NCBI GenBank assembly: GCA_020226215.1
Contig: CM035226.1
Coordinates: forward strand, 60,411,455-60,475,454
DNA length: 64,000 nucleotides
Source: Sindora glabra
Taxonomy: Eukaryota; Streptophyta; Magnoliopsida; Fabales; Fabaceae
Direction of reading: 5' to 3'
Below the pieces are notes generated by a model. That model had not been told where the DNA came from, did no database searches, and was given only the letters and a program-made list of their open reading frames with translations. Each line of letters begins with the position of its first letter. The first letter of the stretch is position 1. The translations under genes and the position numbers were made by a program. Positions 39,101 through 51,830 of this stretch are shown here, in pieces.

Positions 39101-40227
39101 GTAAAGAAATAGAAACTAAACTTTGTTTTATGGATAGTACAAAAATTGTGTTATCTAAAATAAGTCTAGAACCAGATTTAAAATTTAAAACAACAGTCCT
39201 AATAAACTCAACATTTACTTTGGCTCCATTTCCAAGATGTAAATTGACTTCCCTATCATTTGGTTTGTGCTTGGTTATGAACCTTTGTAAAGAATTAGCA
39301 ATGTGAACAAGACTTCCACTATCTAACCACGAAGAATTTGGTGGTATGTCAACTAAAGAAATTTCAAAACAAATAAAGGTTAAGACGTTACCTTTACCTT
39401 TCTTATTTTTCTTCTTTTAGGAAAATCTTATACTTAGGACACTCCTTTTTCCTATAACCTTTAGCCTTACACCACCAATAAGAATGATCTTTTTTAACTT
39501 TAGCCTTGGGACCTCCAAGATTATATGACTTATTTTTCTTTTAAAAATTAAGGCCCTTTTGGTTGTTAAGTCATCCTTTCTTTTGAAAACAACTATGGCT
39601 AGGAACATCACTATTAGACTTTAAGTATTACACCAAATTCACTAATTCACCTTGCTCTCTTTTAATCCTTTCTTCCTCTTAAACATAGATAAGAATGAGT
39701 TGGTTAATATTCCAAGTATCCTTTTAGACATTGTAAATGGATTTAAGCTACTCAAATTGGAAAGGTACAGAATTTAGGGCTTAGTGAATAAGGAAGGATT
39801 TAGAAATAGAGATTTTTAGGTCATTTAAGCAATTGGCAATGTCTTGCATCTTTAAAATGTGTGGCTTAATCCTAATAACACCATCATATATCATATTTGT
39901 CGAATTCTACATTAGTTTCCTAACTTCATCCTTTTTAGACTCTAGAAATCACTATCATATAGCTTTAAAGAACTTCTTAGTGTTATTTTCATCTAGCACA
40001 CTCACTTTGAAGCTTAGAGAGATTGACTTCATTGCTATAATGCTTAGCCTATTTGTTCTTTCCCATTTCTTAAAATGGACCTTTTACTTAGCAGTACTCT
40101 TTTCTATTGGTTAGGGAGTTTCATCTTCTATCAAGGCTAAGTTCAGATCAACTTAGCCTAAAACTAATTCCACATAACTCTTCCAATTTTTGTAATTATT
40201 CCTAACCAAAGTTTCAATGGAACACAT
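36160..40227 (-). pseudogene. copia element 1 gag-pol polyprotein, broken
   Basis: Gag starts at ATG 40,227 (MCSIETLVRNNYKNWKSYVE) and ends with a zinc knuckle that lost its first Cys and its His (about 39,480-39,425; SYWWCKAKGYRKKECPK). Protease keeps LDSGSLVHIA (about 39,330). Integrase begins with the HHCC region and HTDISGP (38,913-38,569); its C-terminal half is at 38,418-38,011, with a stop at 38,416-38,418 and Lys in place of the catalytic Glu at 38,401-38,403. Reverse transcriptase runs 37,629 to about 36,900 (WVFKIEKDVKGKFERFKARL); its YVDD box is YVNN at 37,136-37,147. RNase H is at about 36,660-36,160 with TSTIEAKIIACFE and NPLTKG. Numerous stops, many at Gln or Trp sites, plus frameshifts. 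Confidence 0.9.
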
Positions 40228-41400
40228 CTAGTTATTTACTATAATTTGACTAACTGTAACTCAAAATATAACACGCTTTAATATATATCAGCAATAAGAT
40301 ATTGAAGCGTATATATATACATAACTTTCCTTTTTTTATTTTAAGAACCCAGGCCATATCACTATTTGTTACCTTTGGGTAAAAGAAATAGCATACTATA
40401 TGAGCTTCCTAAGTACTTTAGTTAGAAAGACCTTATAAATTATATCCCTTTTGGGTGGATATATCCTTACAAGATCAAATTATTACCCTTACTAAGTACT
40501 TACACTTCTCAAATTAGTACAAATAAGAACATCCTTTAGGTAGGTAATTATCTTTATTAATTTAAAGAAGTAAATAAAATATCTTAGAATCCTTATGGAA
40601 AATTTATGAACTTCAACAAATAGTTTACTTTCGTAGTCCTATCCATTTGATTCATAAAATTTTCATCAAGACAATTGCCTATAAAACTTTTACTTTAAAT
40701 AACTAGAGTTTCCATGTTAAAATATTGAGCCATTAATTTTATTATTACTAGCTTAATTCAATAATAAAATGTGATGTAAATAACCTTGACATAGCCAAAA
40801 TTAGTAAATTTAAGAGCAACAACATCAATATATAAATGTATACATCACCAAATAACCACAATTATAATAAAATACATCAATATAATATTTTATTCATATG
40901 AAATGATAAAAAATTGGTTAAAAGCTGGAAATTCTATACGGTAAATCAAAACCACCATGTATATATTATATTTATGTAGAAAAGACGCATATGGTGGATG
41001 ATGTGTCTATTCAGTTGAATAAAGTAAAGAATTTCTTTGACGTGAATGACTCAAATTCTGGGGATATCAGCATGATGATTAAAAGATGCAGAAAGTATAT
41101 CATATTTATTTATAAAAGATTGATCATAAAAGATAAACAATATGGCTTTGAATTTCCAAAACTATTCACGATCTAATTCTCTATAGAAAGGATGAACTAT
41201 AAAGGACAAACAACCTATATATAAAAGACGAATTATATTCATGATTTGCTGGTATACACTTTTACCATCTCTGCTCACGACAGAAATGCGATTTTTTTAA
41301 ATTAAACCAAACCAAAATTTTACTAATATATATCATACCCATACTTGTAAATTATCCATTGATATGTTTTATGAAAAATGATTTTTATCCCTAACTTAAT
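40228..41400 (-). other. Leader region of copia element 1
   Basis: About 1.2 kb between the PBS and the gag ATG, longer than usual for copia leaders and without recognised coding content. A 61-residue plus-strand open frame at 40,991-41,176 has no known features. An additional small insertion here is possible but no ends were found. Confidence 0.4.
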
Positions 41401-41415
41401 TTGCCTTTGATACCA
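41401..41415 (-). other. Primer binding site of copia element 1
   Basis: On the minus strand TGGTATCAAAGGCAA follows the 5' LTR end after two bases. It matches the complement of the initiator tRNA-Met 3' end, the usual copia primer. Confidence 0.85.
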
Positions 41416-41417
41416 CA

Positions 41418-41918
41418 TGATGATTATCTTTAAATTCGAAATTAGGAATTAAAATACAATTACATGAAACACTATTTAATATAATTATATAGCATAGATC
41501 AAAAAGCATGCTAGTGTTGGAAGCTATGATTGAATCTTGAAAAATCCTTATTTCTCTCCAAGAGAACTCTAGAGGTAACTAGGTGCTTCCTCTCCTTTTT
41601 CCAATTCTGAATGGTGGCTACCAATGGAACAAGCCACACCCTTTAATTGTATTTAAACTAGGGTATTTTGATGAAGAGGGAACCTGATTCACTGTAATTT
41701 ATTTTAGACCCTCCCATTAATGAGCTCATTTTATCATTTTATTTATTTGTCCTTATACTTTTTCATATTACACTTATATATATTTAAACTGAGATAAACA
41801 TAAGCCCAACTATATTGATCAAATAATAAACTTAGGCTTTACTGGTTTCTTTAATTCAATTTGTTTTTCACAAACAAAAAACAATTAGCAGAAGCCCATA
41901 TTAAGAAAATTTCTAACA
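41418..41918 (-). repeat. 5' LTR of copia element 1
   Basis: 501 bp with TG...CA ends on the minus strand; pairs with 35,074-35,576. Confidence 0.9.
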
Positions 41919-42586
41919 AATATTTCATTATTTTCGATACATCAGATATTATGACATGATACCAAGATCAAATGAATCCTTAAATTGAATAGATAGTTTT
42001 TTTTATTTGTAAAAATATTCAATACAATAATATCAATAAACTAAATATTACATCTTATGAAATAAAGTAGCAAGATTAAATGAAATAACCTTTCTCAAGA
42101 AGTTGTTAAGTATTAAATGACACCAATTTTAAAAAATTTAGAGAATTATGCAGATAACATCTTATGAAATAAAGTAAATAAGTAAGAAAACCCTAAAGAT
42201 ATAGATGAAGAAAATAATAGTGATAAAAAACATGAAGTGCATATTTGAAAATTTTGAATTGTTAGAAATAAGCTATAAAATACATTTTCATTTTAAAAGA
42301 TTTGAGAAAAAAATATCATCTATCAGTCACCCTATCATGATGGATAGTATGAAGGGAAACATGTTTATTGGTTTTTATTAGCTACAACATTAGGGTGAAT
42401 CTATAAGTTAATTACAAATCTCTATGGCTTTATTTGTCAAGAGGAATTGGTTTTAGAAGTAACTTAGTCATGTTGAAGGATGTCAGCAGATTCAAAAATC
42501 AGTTCAAATGCTTGAAGGTTGGGTATGGACTAGACATTTCTTATATTGTACTACTTATTAAATTTTAGAACTAGGTTTTGTATCCT
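41919..42586. other. Spacer between copia element 1 and the CACTA element
   Basis: No gene recognised. A segment at about 42,258-42,330 (with TAAAATACATTTTCATTTTAAAAGATTT) is repeated in the same orientation at about 51,850-51,930 on the other side of the CACTA element. Confidence 0.4.
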
Positions 42587-42599
42587 TATTACAGCAAAA

Positions 42600-42985
42600 A
42601 AGACCTTTAGTGATAATAATTATCGTCAGTGTAGAGAGCTAGATTGTCGCTGAATACAAAAGCCATTAGTGAAAAAGTCATCAACATAGATTCGTAGGTG
42701 AAACTGCTAACACCAATGATAACTTATCATCACAAAAAGTCTAGCTTTCAATGATGACAAAATCATCATAGAAAACATTTTCAAAATTCAAAAAATTTTG
42801 AATTTTAATTTTCATCGATAACATTTGTCATCGCTATAGGTCCAATTAAAAAATAAAAAATTTCAAATTACTTTTCAGTGATGATAAGTGTCATCACTGA
42901 AAGTCAATAACCTTCAACGATAACTTTGCCACCACTAAAACTTAGACTTTCAACAATGATAATGTTATCGCTGAAAGTTTTTTGA
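42600..42985. repeat. CACTA subterminal repeats, left end
   Basis: About eight degenerate copies, in both orientations, of a motif near TTTCAGTGATGATAA-N-TCATCACTGAAAG, e.g. at 42,745-42,775, 42,822-42,838, 42,877-42,902 and 42,950-42,982. In CACTA elements such repeats bind the TNPA-type protein. Confidence 0.8.
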
Positions 42986-43329
42986 AATTTTTTTTAAATT
43001 GAAATTGAAATTGAAGTTATAATTAAGTGTAATTCAAATAATATATTATATTTAATAACATAATCTAAAATATTCTTTATTTTAATTCAATTGAATTATA
43101 TTTATTTTTTTAAATTAATTTTAATTTAATGTAAATTGTACAACTACAATACATCAACAGTACTAATAATAATGTATAACAATTTGATCTAATATAAAAA
43201 AATGAATACTCATAAAATAATTGTATAAACAATATATATATGAATAAATTATATATACACAATCCATATAAATGTGTACATATGAAAATATACACAATCC
43301 ATATAAATGTGTACATATGAAAAGAAATA

Positions 43330-45082
43330 TATATGTATATATACATAATATACTACAGGGAGGGAGGTACAAATATGTCAGTGCATCCTCATCTGTACCA
43401 GCACTATCATCATCATCATCCTAGCGACGAGGATAATAAAATAATAGTGATGGTTGAGAAGGACTAGGTGGCTGGGTGGCAAGTGCAGTAGCAAATCTAG
43501 TTGGGCCAAGTGGTGTAGCAACAAATGAAGGTGGTGGCTGGATGATACCCTACTATCTAAGAATAGAGGCAATCTCAGTAAGATAAGTTCCAAGCTGCTG
43601 CTACATCTATTGCTGCTGCTGAGCAAGTTACTGTTGTTGCTCTTGAATTAACCGCTAGTTCTGCTGAAATGCCCACCGAATGATAGGAGTGACCAGCCAA
43701 CATGCACCCAACAGCTTTCCTATACCCTTGATGAGTGCTAAGCACTTCATTGATGATGGCAGCCTCATCTATCTGCATAAGAGTCCCAGGAAAGTTAGTG
43801 GATGATACACTAGATTGTGCATGCTAAGTCACTAGCTCAGTCATTCTCGCCTTAAATTATTAAAATAAAATTCAATAATAAATATTACAAGATATATTTA
43901 TAAAATTCTATTTAAAATATAAATTTCAACTAACTTATATATTGCTCTTGAGGGATCGAATGCACCTACTCTCCCGACCTATACATGTGTCGGTCCTTAA
44001 AATTCTTAAGAATCAACTACAACTCACTAATGTCTTTATTTCTCTATTCATTTTTTGTAAGAGAAAAAAAGGATGAAATAAATTAAATAATGAATAAGAA
44101 GTTGACTAACAAAATGTACATTTAAATAATGAACAAAAAGTTAAATTACCTTATCAAAACAATATGTAGTAATAAATTTTGACCTATGTCAATCATTTAC
44201 TACCTTTTGCACTTTGTTATTTGCATTTTGCCTAGATAACTCTTGCAAATTAAAAAAATAATATAAAACTTTTATGTTTAGAATTTAGATATGTGAAATA
44301 ATGACCTAATTTTATAAAATGTCATACTTACCTTGTACTTGTTGCTATAAAAAAAATTAACACACCTTTACCATGTCTGCAGTGAGACAAATCGTGGCAC
44401 ATAACATCTAGCACAGTCCAAATCATAGTCTTGCTCCCAATCGCCCCTATGCTTTAAAAAGTACTTGTTCAACCCATACTTCTAATATGTGTACAGGTTT
44501 GTAGCAATCCGCATCAAACCAAAGAGTGCTCTATCCCAGTCACCCTCAAAGATGCCTTGGAACTCAAAATGGAACTACATTAGAAGATATTTAAAAAATT
44601 TGTGAGTATTATATTTAAAAATTTTGATTTCAAACATAAATAAGTTAATAAATGGAGGAGATAGATATTTATGTAAACCTTCTACATAACTCTATCTCGG
44701 ATTTGCTGAGGTACAGCCACCATAACTTATAATAAGGCAATATGTGGGCTTGGATCATGCTACCAATATTATGGGGGAGATGGCTAGCATTCTCACCGAC
44801 TGTATACCATGTACCAATCATATTGAACTGTACAAACACTAGTTTCCTTCTATCCCTTCCTATCTTCTCGTGCAGCTTGAGGGACTTATTCAGGCCCTTC
44901 TTTCTCGTAGCTACCGCTTCAATAGATAACAAAAAATATCAATACCATAAATATATATTTAATTAATCTTAAGTATACACAATAAGAAAAGATACCTGAT
45001 CCCTCACATTGTGATGGAATATGGGTGGGTTGTTATGGAGGGTCCTTTCCAACGTCACCCTCGTGGTGTCGTGCCTTGACAT
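43330..45082 (-). pseudogene. CACTA TNPA-like Transposase_24 gene, broken
   Basis: A likely first exon starts at ATG 45,082 and ends at 44,996 with a good donor (CAG|GTATC). The next exon (about 44,932-44,669) has the Transposase_24 core: LHEKIGRDRRKLV, then VGENASHLPHNIGSMIQAHI. Further pieces at about 44,540-44,160 include YFLKHRGDWEQDYD and a Lys/Asn-rich block. The C-terminal part (43,778-43,330) has MQIDEAAIINEVLSTHQGYR, a Gln-rich tract, a Pro/Ser-rich stretch and an acidic DDDDDSAGTDED tail near the end. Proteins of this family bind the subterminal repeats and assist transposition. Stops and frameshifts make it non-functional. Confidence 0.75.
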
Positions 45083-45242
45083 CCGTTATCATAAGGATAA
45101 TACATATTATACAAGTAGTTAAAGGAAAATCCATAGACAAATTGAATGATTAAAAGATACAACTTATTACAATCATATAGATTGTTTAAACAATTATACT
45201 TACACAATTATAATTCGTAATGCAAAAAAAATTATTGTTTCC

Positions 45243-48200
45243 CTAGTTTGAATTAGTGTCAGTGAACCTAACAGACTCATCCTCATTGATTTCTCCATCA
45301 TTATCAAATTGTAAAGGCCCCTTTTCTATATAATCCTCAATCGTTTTGTCTTCAAAACTACTTTTATCATCAATGAATGCATATTCTCCATAAGTGCCTG
45401 ATCCAACATTCCTGGAAGGTGGAACAATTGAAGGACTATTTCTTTGATTACTTAGATCTACTAAGTTGAAATCTCCAAGATCAACTATGAGGTTAAAATT
45501 AGAGAAGTTACTTTTCTGCAGGAATAGCAAGTCTTGGGCACTGTCTCCATCACTGGGTAGATCCCATTTGTCGCGATGCATTATATTATGGACGACCCTC
45601 TAATTTGGCCCATTAAGAAGAAACTCAGTGTAAAAGACTTATTTTGCTTGGGTAACAAGTATGTAAATGTCATTTTTGTACCATTACCCATTAATGAAGA
45701 TGCTTGTGATATTCCTGTCAATGTAAAAATTTTTCTTTGTAGGATCAGTGCCATACTATTTGCATTTAAATAAAGTCACATTGCACTTATTTAAATAAGT
45801 TAACTCTATGATGTCTTTTAGTACACCATAAAACATGTTATCATCAATACCCAGAACAAAAATGCTACTATTTTATATTTTATGGTTCGCATCTTGAGTT
45901 TCAACTACAAAGTGCACTCTATTCATAATACACACAGAGTATATTATGATAGTATAACTAGGACTAAAGGCTAATGATAATAGCTCTTCGGTGGCCTCTA
46001 GAGAATCGTTCCTATATAAATAGTACATATATGAAAATAACATTTTTTCCAAGAATTAAACTAAAGGATCAATACGAGTAATGAATAATATTTATATTAT
46101 TGGTATAATGCATTTAGGAAGAACAAACATTTACCTTGGAGTAAAACTAGGCAGGAAATTTGGTTTTCTATAAGTTGTCAATGTTTTCAACACCACTTCA
46201 TTCGAGTTCTCATCGGTGCTCACTATAGAATATAAGCATTTTAGTCCATTATAATTAGTTAGATGAAAAGTACAAATGATTATAGAAACTTACTAGAGAT
46301 ACTTTTCAATCTCAGTACAATTATTTAAAATGTACCATACTGTAACATCTTGATCCTTCTTATTGAAGTGAGAAATAATCTTCTTCTTCACTGGTCAACA
46401 CCAAGATTGGAACACCGATAATGCCCTTCTTGTTTGACTAGGTACTAAATCTTGATTTCGATCAAGTCGATTGAATCTAGTTTCCACTCCTTTCAAGTAC
46501 ATAAAAAAAATGTTAATGCCTTGTCAACAATATACCCTTCTACAATTGAACCTTTCAATCGAGCATGATTTTGGACATAATCCTTCAACTTTTTTATATA
46601 CCTCTCGTATGGGTACATCCATCGAAAATGAACAGGTCTGCCTTGCAATGTTTCATCTAGCAAATACATCATTAAGTGAACCATTATGCTGAAGAATGCT
46701 GGAGGATATATCTTTTCAAGCTTGCATAAAATAATGATAATGTCTTGCTTGGCTTGCAGAACATCCATTCTGTTGAGAGTTTTACCACATATTTGATTGA
46801 AGAAGTTGTACAACTCAATAATTAGATATGATAATTCCTTCAACAAAAATGCTCGAATTCCTGGTCCTAACAATCTTTGCATAATAACATGATAGTCATA
46901 TGATTTTAACCTCTTCAACTTCATATCACGATCAATGACATTCTTCTTGAGACTCCTAGCAAACCCATTAGGAAATATCACATTCTTTATATATTGGCAA
47001 AATCATCTTCGTTCTTCCTAGTTAAGTATATATGCAACATATGGTTTGAAAATTTGATCCCTTTCTTCATATAAATGTAAGTTTGGCCTTATCTTCATGT
47101 CTGCTGGATCTTGTCTTGCATTATTATATCTTTTATTTTATGCTTAATATATAATAATATACTCAGAATACTGTCACATACATTCTTCTCAACATGAATC
47201 ATATTAATGTTATATCTCAAGTTCATTGTCAGCCAATGTGGGAGGTTAAAAGATATACTTCTCTTGCTCTAATTAAGTTCATCAGTATCTCTTTTTTGCT
47301 TCACACCACCAAATTGAGCATGTTTTCTAAGAAGTCTCTGTGCCACCTTACCTAATTGATCCATAATAATGTTATTGGTAAAAGATGAGTAAAGGCTATC
47401 CTTTCCAACCTCCAATTGAATTCTTTTTCATTTCTCTATGTGTGACTTCTTGAAAGCTAACAATGATGACCAACATAAGCTATTTTTTCCCTAACTTGAA
47501 TTGATGGAGTATCTAGATTGCACATAAGACATGCTTTATATCCTTATCCATTCCACCCATAGAGACTGCTTCGAGTGAGAAAATCATTTACAATCCATAG
47601 CAAAGTTGCTCGTATGTTGAACATCATATTTGTGTTCGCATCCCGAGTTTCAACTCCCTTCTCCCAAAGATGCCTCAACTCTTCTACGACTGGTTGTAAA
47701 AAGACATCAATATCCTTGCTTGGCGACTGTGGCCCTGAGATTAATAGGGTTAACATGAAAAAAGATTGATTTATGCATATCCATGGTGGCAAGTTATAAG
47801 TAGTCATCACCATCGGCCATATGCTGTAGGACAAGTTCCTATTAAATCCATCTGCACTTAAATCCAACCTAACATTTTGTGGGTTAGCGGAGAAATTAGG
47901 ATACCTTTTATTGAATTCTTGCTAAGTTTCTCCATCAATGGGATGTTGTATCATCCCCTCCTCTATTAACTTTCCAATATGATGTCATATCATATTCTTT
48001 GCAGTATGCCTTGACCCATATAATCGCTTGATAAGGAGTTAATGAAAAATATCGAACCACTTTTTGAGGCACCTTCTTTCTTTTCATATTTTTATCTACC
48101 CATTAGCTCTCCCCACAAATTAGATAATTATTCTTTGAAGCATGCTCTTTCTAGAAAAGTGCGCAATCATGTTTTCACATATGGATTGATTCATACTCCA

Positions 48201-48831
48201 ACCTTAACTTGTTGATCCATTTCCTTGCACCGTAGTATGATTGGGATAATTTATTATCGTTCGGAAGTACCTCTTTCAATAATTTCAAAAAAGCATCAAA
48301 CAACTTATTTGTCTACTTATGTAGAACCTTCAAATGCAGGAGTTTCACCAAAAAGTTCAAGGCTAAAAATGATGTGCATTTTGGATACAATTGTGTTTCT
48401 ACTTGCTTAAAGAAGTTATCATAACTACTATAATTTGATCCAATATCTCCATCAGATGCATCCTCATTCCCTTCCATTTCATTGCGAACTATTCCTTCAA
48501 GTATATGAGGGCTAATGAAATCGTATATAATATCCACCATCTCATCTCTATTGTTAGGAGATACCCCCCTCATCCTTCCAGAGGTCGAAACATCCGTTTT
48601 ACCATGGTGTATCTAATTTATGTATAATGGATGAAATCCATTATCTATAATATATGCCTCCAACATTGCTAATGTTTGAAATAATATATTCACACACTTT
48701 TTGCATGAGCATCTCACCAAACCTTTTTTATTAATAAAGTTTTTAGCTCTTTGAACAAATGCCACTGTACCATTCCAATACTCATCCGACAAGCGATTTG
48801 GTAAATGTATCTAACTTTTATCTATAGACAT
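45243..48831 (-). pseudogene. CACTA TNP2-type transposase (TNPD-like), broken
   Basis: Start at ATG 48,831. The N-terminal transposase-associated domain spans 48,831-48,580 (IHLPNRLSDEYWNG, then VRCSCKKC), with a Trp-to-stop at 48,811-48,813. The TNP2 core is clearest at 47,867-47,544 (LSADGFNRN, MVMTTYNLPPWICINQSF, SPSKDIDVFLQPVVEEL). A DUF4218-type block is at 46,981-46,493 (YDYHVIMQRLLGPGIRAFL; VHFRWMYPYERYIKKLKDYV). A DUF4216-like block with YYGVLKDIIELTYL-type sequence follows at about 45,880-45,580, then an acidic C-terminus (45,573-45,243; WDLPSDGDSAQDL). This is the catalytic protein of CACTA elements. Many stops and frameshifts are present; introns may explain some breaks but not all. 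Confidence 0.85.
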
Positions 48832-48838
48832 TATATCA

Positions 48839-51000
48839 CTAAACAGGAAGAAAATAACTTCAGGCGAAATAAAGTATTGTTACTAATATTTGAAATGTAC
48901 TTTAAATATACTATATCAATCTAACTCTGAAGGGTAGGGTCCTATCCCATTTTAGATATTTTTGTAGTTATGATTTTTCCAATTTATCTATGCTTATCAT
49001 TTCTTTCGTGCAAAAATTTCAACAGCATCTCCCTATAGTCCTCCAAGTGTGTAAATTACACGTTTGTATAGTTTATATCTAAAGAATAGTTAGGATGCTA
49101 AGATATTTCTACAATATTAAATAAAAGTCAGATAAATTATTAATAATAACTATATGACATATCTCAAACTATCTAACTTTTCAGGATAATTTAAGGGTTA
49201 GTTAATGTATAGAAATCAACTAACCCTTGAACGGGTTTAAGCTTACAATATAAATGCAAATATAGTTCTATTTAAAATTATTGTAAAAATATGTTTATAA
49301 TAATTAAAAATAAAGATATGACATTTTATGAGTATTGTTATTTAAATGTCTTATTACTTGGATTGTTGAATTTTTAAATATCCATAACAATTGTTATGTT
49401 TAATAATTTGCAATTAGGAATTTAAATGTGTAACCTATTCTACTACATTCATAAGATGCACAATTCAACTCTTTTAGTGAGACGTGCATTTTATGAGTAT
49501 TTATAAATTTTCAGAAGTTTAAAATTTTCAAATTTCTATTTTATATGGTCGTTTTGATTATTTTGTCAGAAAATTTTTTTATAAGAAATATTATATATAT
49601 TTTTATAGAAGCATAATATATTACATGTTATTATAATTAAATAATAATATTTATCATTATAACAATGAAAGAAAGTAAGTTTCTACTTTAAAAAAGGTAA
49701 CCATTATTTTTAAATATTTTTTATATTTAACACTAAATAAATAAAATAATTTTTCATCATCTCAATATTTTATAATTCTATTTTTATAAAAAAATTTGGC
49801 AAATTTTAAAAAGCTTTAGAGTAAATAACACCAAATTAATATCTAGAAAATTGTACCATTAGTAGATTAGGGCTTAAAAAATATTTTACCATACATTTAA
49901 TGTTAATTTCATAAGTTATTCATTAATGTAATGTTATTGTAATTTTAGCTACTAGAATTATGTACATAACATATATTTTCTAAAATAATTAAAAATTGTT
50001 TCATTAGTTTTAGAAATTATTTCCTTATTTTAAAAAAATAATTTTTAATCAAAGAAAAAAATAGATCAGAGGGTGATTGAAATTGTAAATAAAAAATAAT
50101 TCACTTAATTACAAAATTGACATTGAAAATAACAAGATATAATTCAAAAAGTAATTAAATATTATTTATTTTGATTATATTTAGGGTCTAGCTTTAAAAA
50201 ATAATTTTGACAAATAGATTTTGAAAATAGGTCAATTATAAATTTTATTATTTTTAAAAATAAATAATAAATTTATTTTATCCAAAAAGGGAATGATTTT
50301 CATGGGGGCACAAGTTTAATTGACTTTTTCTTATTCTGTGGTGTAAATAATATAATTTAGATTGTTAGGTTTCAATTTCAATTTTAATTAAGAAAAAGAT
50401 TATATTACTATAATTATGTATTTTCTAAATTATGTTTACATAATTATTCTAATTTCCTATGTTACATCATTTCAACAAAACTAATAATTTTGAAATCTCC
50501 TAAATTACATCATAAATTTTTTATTTTATGGATAAAATATCATAACAACTCTATCTTACATTAATCTAACTAAATAATCCACACATATATTGTATAATAT
50601 AAAGTTATAATTTAAGGGATATATAATAATAATAAAATTTATATTTATAAATTTTATGCTAAGATAAATTTACGTAAACTAATTTAAAATTTACAACACA
50701 TAAAACTAAACAAGATGGAGTTTAACATCAAAGTAAATATATTATCAACTCCATTAATTCATTACAAACTATTCATCCCACAGATTACATATTACAATAA
50801 AAATATTATAAAATTTAATTTACATACCTCAATAGAAAAAATTTACTGATTAAATATATTCTAAATATTCTCTACAAACAATGATGAATAACAACAATAA
50901 TTAACAAATTAAAATTACAAATATAAAAAATTAATATACATAAAAATATATATAAATTATAAATATACTAAATTATAAGAAATTTATAAGACAAACTTAC
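48839..51000 (-). other. Predicted intron in the transposase 5' leader
   Basis: A near-ideal donor on the minus strand (GAG|GTAAGT, intron first base 51,000) is matched by an acceptor TTTTCTTCCTGTTTAG ending at 48,839, seven bases before the transposase ATG. The 2.2 kb between is very AT-rich with no coding content. A second copy of the donor lies at 51,258 because of the tandem duplication. Prediction only. Confidence 0.5.
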
Positions 51001-51442
51001 CTCAAATCCATTACTTCTTCCTTGTAACTGCGAGAAATGAGAGTTGAAAGGCGCCGATGGCATATATATAGATAAACTCTTTAGCGACAATAAAATTCTC
51101 AATCGTCACTAAAGAGTTGTTAATAAAACAATGAAAGTTGTCACTAAAGGTCTATCTGGGAATATAAAAAATTATAAATATAAAAAATTAATATACATAA
51201 AAATATATATAAATTATAAATATACTAAATTATAAAGAAATTTATAAGACAAACTTACCTCGGGTCCATTACTTCTTCCTTGTAACTGCGAGAAATGAGA
51301 GTTGAAAGGCGCTAGTGGTATATATATAGATAGACTCTTCAATGATGACAAAATTCTCGATCATCACTATCGTCACTAAAAAGTTGTCAGTAAAACAACA
51401 AACCCTTCAGCGACGACTTTGTTGTCACTGAAGGTTTATCTG
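50914..51442. repeat. Tandem duplication (about 257 bp) inside the CACTA 5' end
   Basis: Copy 1 is about 50,914-51,162 and copy 2 about 51,171-51,442. They share the AT-rich block, the splice donor region (ACAAACTTACCTC), CTTCCTTGTAACTGCGAGAA and GAGAGTTGAAAGGCGC, and a stretch of subterminal repeats ending in ATCTGGGAA. Copy 2 has extra subterminal units. Confidence 0.9.
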
Positions 51443-51812
51443 GGAAATTGGATTTTGTCATCGTTGAAAGGAAGATCTTTTACTGACGACAGTTGTTGTC
51501 ACTGAAAGTCTAGTCCAATTTCCCAAACAGACCTTCAACGATGACATCTGTTGTCGATAAAAGGTCTTATGTCATCGCTGAAACTCCGTCCAATTTCCCG
51601 GCAAATTTTCCCTAGCTTTCAACGATGACAAGTATCGTCACTAAAGAGTTTATCTTCTTGCCCAATTTTTTCTAGCTAAAAATTTCATTTTCCCACCATT
51701 TTTTTTGGAGTCCCTCTAAATGTCATTTTAGGCATCATTGACGACTGTGTCGTTGGTGAGACTTTTAGCGACAACCAAATTTTTATCATCGCTAAAAATG
51801 TCGTCATTGTTG
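51075..51812. repeat. CACTA subterminal repeats, right end
   Basis: Many degenerate copies in both orientations of the same motif as at the left end, e.g. CCTTCAGCGACGACTTTGTT (about 51,407), GTTGTCACTGAAGG, TTTCAACGATGACAAGTATC (about 51,617) and TTTTAGCGACAACC (about 51,763). The array is longer than the left one. Confidence 0.85.
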
Positions 51813-51830
51813 CTCTTTTTTCTTGTAATT

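Larger units (their letters stand above)
35074..41918 (-). mobile_element. Ty1/copia retrotransposon 1, complete structure, dead
   Basis: Two LTRs (35,074-35,576 and 41,418-41,918) bound 5.8 kb of internal sequence read on the minus strand. PBS, PPT, gag and the copia order protease-integrase-RT-RNase H are all visible. The flanking pentamers GATAT (35,069-35,073) and AATAT (41,919-41,923) match at four of five positions. The LTRs differ at roughly one site in ten by eye, so insertion is old. Every enzyme carries stops or lost catalytic residues, so the element cannot move on its own. Confidence 0.9.
42587..51830 (-). mobile_element. CACTA (En/Spm) transposon, 9.2 kb, degenerate
   Basis: The ends are inverted repeats related to CACTACAAGAAAAAAG: left TATTACAGCAAAAAAG (42,587 on), right, read inward on the minus strand, AATTACAAGAAAAAAG (from 51,830). 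Both ends have lost the CAC start. Subterminal arrays of a motif like TCAGCGATGACAA/TTGTCATCGCTGA lie inside each end. Between them, on the minus strand, a TNP2-type transposase pseudogene is followed by a Transposase_24 pseudogene, the usual CACTA gene order. The pentamer ATCCT directly flanks both sides (42,582-42,586 and 51,831-51,835). CACTA elements normally make 3-bp duplications, so either the exact end is slightly misplaced or the match is partly chance. Confidence 0.85.

Noticed and set aside
39833..40114. 93-residue plus-strand frame
   Set aside because: Antisense shadow of the copia gag.
43110..43372. Two overlapping Tyr/Ile-rich minus-strand frames
   Set aside because: Low-complexity sequence at the 3' side of the CACTA Transposase_24 gene; the recognisable frame ends nearby and these pieces have no domain.
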